A DNA stretch of 64,000 nt, from positions 1 to 64,000 of the forward strand of contig PXYV01000006.1 in assembly GCA_003023745.1 (NCBI GenBank), written 5' to 3'. Under the pieces are notes generated by a model. That model was not told the origin of the DNA and made no database searches. It saw nothing but the letters and a program-made list of their open reading frames with translations. Below are positions 62,237 to 64,000 of this stretch, in pieces. Source of the stretch: Sulfobacillus acidophilus. GTDB lineage: Bacteria; Bacillota; Sulfobacillia; Sulfobacillales; Sulfobacillaceae. Each line of letters opens with the position of its first letter. The first letter of the stretch is position 1. Both the position numbers and the translations under genes were made by a program.

Positions 62237-62440
62237 CTAACCGGTTAACGTTTCATCCCGACGGTAAGATTGCCAAAACTTTTGCACGAGAACAATGTAC
62301 TCATCGATTTCCTGGCTTATCTGGATGACGTCAGGATCGAGATTACCTCGTTGAGACGCTAGGATCCACAGACGATTTTTCAGACGCTTGATTTGGTCAA
62401 TACGCTGACGATATTCGGCCATACTCGCGATTGCTGTCAT
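62237..62440 (-). CDS. Spo0E-like aspartyl-phosphate phosphatase
   Basis: A 67-aa protein of the Spo0E family, which removes phosphate from Spo0A-P or its relatives. The family signature SQE(L/I)D is present as ISQEIDEYIV, after the first helix IDQIKRLKNRLWILASQRGN and the DPDV turn. ATG 62440 follows AAGGGGAT. It forms a single-gene unit by the terminator that follows. Its presence suggests a sporulation phosphorelay in the host. Confidence 0.85.
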   Translation of the reverse strand: MTAIASMAEYRQRIDQIKRLKNRLWILASQRGNLDPDVIQISQEIDEYIVLVQKFWQSYRRDETLTG

Positions 62441-62527
62441 GAACCGCTATCCCCTTGTTTCCAAAGTTAGCTCATTCTAACCTGAGCACGCTGCAAGCAC
62501 AACATTTGGAAGAAAAGGGATTATCGA

Positions 62528-62761
62528 CTAGTTTCGCGGAGAACTCCAGCGTTTAACCTGTCGTCGGACCCAATACGCCACAATCTCCGGGCTTGTGACA
62601 CCGGAGCGCCGCGCCTCAGTGCGAAACTGATCGAATAGCGCGAAAACTTGTTCGCGAGCCGACTCGTGTTCTGGGGTGGCTTCAATCCGAAGTTGATAGC
62701 CACGTTCCGTCTTGTCGACAGCTAATTCATACCCTGCTAGTCGTGCTTTGCGTTCCATCAT
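62528..62761 (-). CDS. Small hypothetical protein, 77 aa
   Basis: ATG 62761 follows AAGGAGG by 6 nt, a very good site. The protein is charged: MERKARLAGYELAVDKTERG, then AREQVFALFDQFRTEARRSG and IVAYWVRRQVKRW. No domain is recognised. It shares an upstream region with the divergent tRNA promoter. Confidence 0.65.
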   Translation of the reverse strand: MMERKARLAGYELAVDKTERGYQLRIEATPEHESAREQVFALFDQFRTEARRSGVTSPEIVAYWVRRQVKRWSSPRN

Positions 62762-62838
62762 GGTGACCTCCTTGTTGGACGAGGGCGAGTATAAATTCTG
62801 TGTCTTCAGTTTATCATAGGACAAACAGAAAGTGTTCT

Positions 62839-62855
62839 GGGACAATTTTTGTCCC
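62839..62855. promoter_or_regulatory. Perfect palindrome abutting the tRNA promoter
   Basis: GGGACAA-TTT-TTGTCCC (62839-62855) ends one base before the -35 box. It lies between divergent genes, so it could bind a regulator or form a hairpin at the 5' end of the minus-strand transcript. Confidence 0.5.
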
Positions 62856-62884
62856 TTGACACCGTTTGGGTAGGCCGATATGAT
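62856..62884 (+). promoter_or_regulatory. Strong sigma-A promoter of the tRNA cluster
   Basis: TTGACA (62856-62861), 17-nt spacer, TATGAT (62879-62884). The start site would be near 62891, about 20 nt before the first tRNA. This is the best promoter in the window. Confidence 0.85.
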
Positions 62885-62910
62885 ATCTAGTGTTCCTTAC
62901 GTGGTTACAT

Positions 62911-62987
<77 letters not shown>

Positions 62988-62989
62988 AC

Positions 62990-63066
62990 GGCGGCGTAGC
63001 TCAGTTGGTTAGAGCACACGGTTCATACCCGTGACGTCGGTGGTTCGAGTCCACCCGCCGCTACCA
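62990..63066 (+). tRNA. tRNA-Met (CAT), elongator
   Basis: A 77-nt cloverleaf starting GGCGGCGTAGCTCAG, anticodon CAT in ACGGTTCATACCCGT, T-arm GGTTCGAGTCC, CCA encoded. The acceptor stem pairs fully (with a G1-U72 wobble) and lacks the initiator features. Confidence 0.95.
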
Positions 63067-63083
63067 GTTTCATTCTAGGGCAT

Positions 63084-63159
<76 letters not shown>

Positions 63160-63166
63160 TCTGAAA

Positions 63167-63201
63167 CCCGCACAGCAGTAGGCTGAGCGGGATTGTTGTT
63201 G
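63167..63201 (+). terminator. Terminator of the tRNA operon
   Basis: CCCGC-A-CAGC (63167-63176) pairs with GCTG-A-GCGGG (63182-63191) around AGTAG, followed by the T-rich ATTGTTGTT. Confidence 0.75.
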
Positions 63202-63239
63202 GACGGGCAAGAGCCGGAAATCAGCCGCCATCCACACGA

Positions 63240-63965
63240 AAGAACAGAACGCCTCAAGACACGCCCATTCTCCCCGCGAAGTTCATGACCGTGGCCGGGG
63301 TGAATGGCCGTCAATCATCGACGCTTTTCATGACCCCTTTCCAAAAGCAGGTGAAGACAGACAATGAGCGCCTGAAAGCGATCATCCGAAAGGTTGCCCA
63401 GGAACGGATTGGCGTTCTGGGAGGCTGGCATGGCAGCAATTCATGATCTCATTGTCCAAATCTCTGGTGCAGGATGGAGGCGACGACGTCAAACTGTGCC
63501 GGTGCCGATTCCCGTACCAGAAACAACGGCGTGGATTTCTGTTGACCGACACGTTGCTGTCCTTGCTGGCGATGAGGGAAATCTGCGCCACGCGATGGAC
63601 GATCGAAGTCTTTTTCAAAGAGATGCCACAACATTTGCGACTGGGACGGTGCCCATCCCGGGATTTTAATGCGCAATTGTCCACGTCGGGATCTGTGGCA
63701 TCCTCGACATTGTCCTAACGCATTTCCGGCGGGTCAAGGCCTACGACGAATCCTTAGGCGCGCTGCTTGAGGGCATCGTAGCCGATTTGGTCGAGAAAAA
63801 CTTGGCGCAACGATTGTGGGCGCTGTTCGAGGAACTACCCCAGGTGGTTATGACCTCGATCGCGGAGTCGGGCTCGGCAGATCTGGCGCACAATTTCAAC
63901 GGTCGCCGGAATAAGCCGCACTCAAAGCTCTGTTTGCGGAGTTGTTCTGGGGCGATCAGTGACAA
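63240..63965 (+). pseudogene. Decayed IS4-like DDE transposase
   Basis: Remains of a transposase are spread over different frames. From about 63443 one frame reads KQRRGFLLTDTLLSLLAMRE and then RWTIEVFFKEMPQHLRLGRC, the C-terminal part of DDE transposases with the catalytic Glu in IEVFF. After about 63680 the reading shifts frame to HFRRVKAYDESLGALLEGIV and LWALFEELPQVVM, the usual C-terminal tail. A fragment before 63432 (FMTPFQKQV) may be the N-terminus, with the middle (including the first two Asp regions) deleted. It cannot encode an active enzyme. The terminal repeats were not found; the family label is by pattern only. Confidence 0.75.
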
Positions 63966-64000
63966 ACTTTCAATAAGTCCGCATAAATCACCAAGATGGC

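Noticed and set aside
62873-62881. GCCGATAT resembling a sigma-D (flagellar) -10 box
   Set aside because: No TAAA at the proper distance; the site is explained by the overlapping TTGACA-N17-TATGAT promoter.

Overview
The window reads as chromosome of a Gram-positive, flagellated, probably endospore-forming bacterium of the Firmicutes type. The evidence is Bacillus-style gene content (FlhF/FlhG, FliW/CsrA, a YaaR-like protein, a Spo0E-like phosphatase, type II thymidine kinase, DUF1054, a BmrC/BmrD-like ABC pair), strong Shine-Dalgarno (SD) sites, and frequent GTG/TTG starts. The overall look suggests Sulfobacillus or a relative, but this is recognition from memory and not a search result.

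Left part (1-23.1 kb), metabolism. The 3' end of a group II intron sits at the left edge, right before a TPP riboswitch that controls a thiamine salvage operon tenA-thiD-thiM-thiE. Then come tdk, a 2-oxoacid:ferredoxin oxidoreductase (korA-korB, minus strand), a DUF1054 gene, a membrane protein, a heterodimeric ABC exporter with one degenerate ATPase site, and glutamate synthase gltB-gltD (minus) behind a promoter that carries a perfect palindrome. A panD plus thiamine-binding-protein pair follows (minus), ended by a clear terminator, then a small hypothetical gene, an apparently leaderless aldo/keto reductase, an MFS transporter and an FxsA-family gene.

Centre and right (23.8-62.1 kb), flagellum. 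A long plus-strand operon starts with a glycosyltransferase-like/TPR protein and an unrecognised 190-aa protein, then motA-motB-flgB-flgC-fliE-fliF-fliG-fliH-fliI-fliJ-PilZ-fliK-flgD-(TIGR02530-like)-flgE. About 9 kb of unrelated genes interrupts it (peptide-type ABC transporter parts, a lipoprotein, M20 amidohydrolase, exported protein, Lgt, a 2-hydroxyacid dehydrogenase). The flagellar set resumes with fliO-fliP-fliQ-fliR-flhB-flhA-flhF-flhG-flgF-flgG, an antisense lytic transglycosylase, and fliL-fliM-fliN. It closes with a minus-strand operon yaaR-flgN-flgK-flgL-fliW-csrA. The export gate, ATPase, rotor, stator, rod, hook and junction proteins are all present. Flagellin, cap, chemotaxis kinase genes and a flagellar sigma factor are not in the window. 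The most notable flagellar oddity is that FliM lacks the N-terminal CheY-binding motif while FliN starts with a motif that looks like it.

Right edge (62.2-64 kb): a Spo0E-like gene with its own terminator, a small hypothetical gene, a strong promoter driving tRNA-fMet, tRNA-Met and tRNA-Lys, a terminator, and a decayed DDE transposase. No CRISPR array and no rRNA gene was seen.
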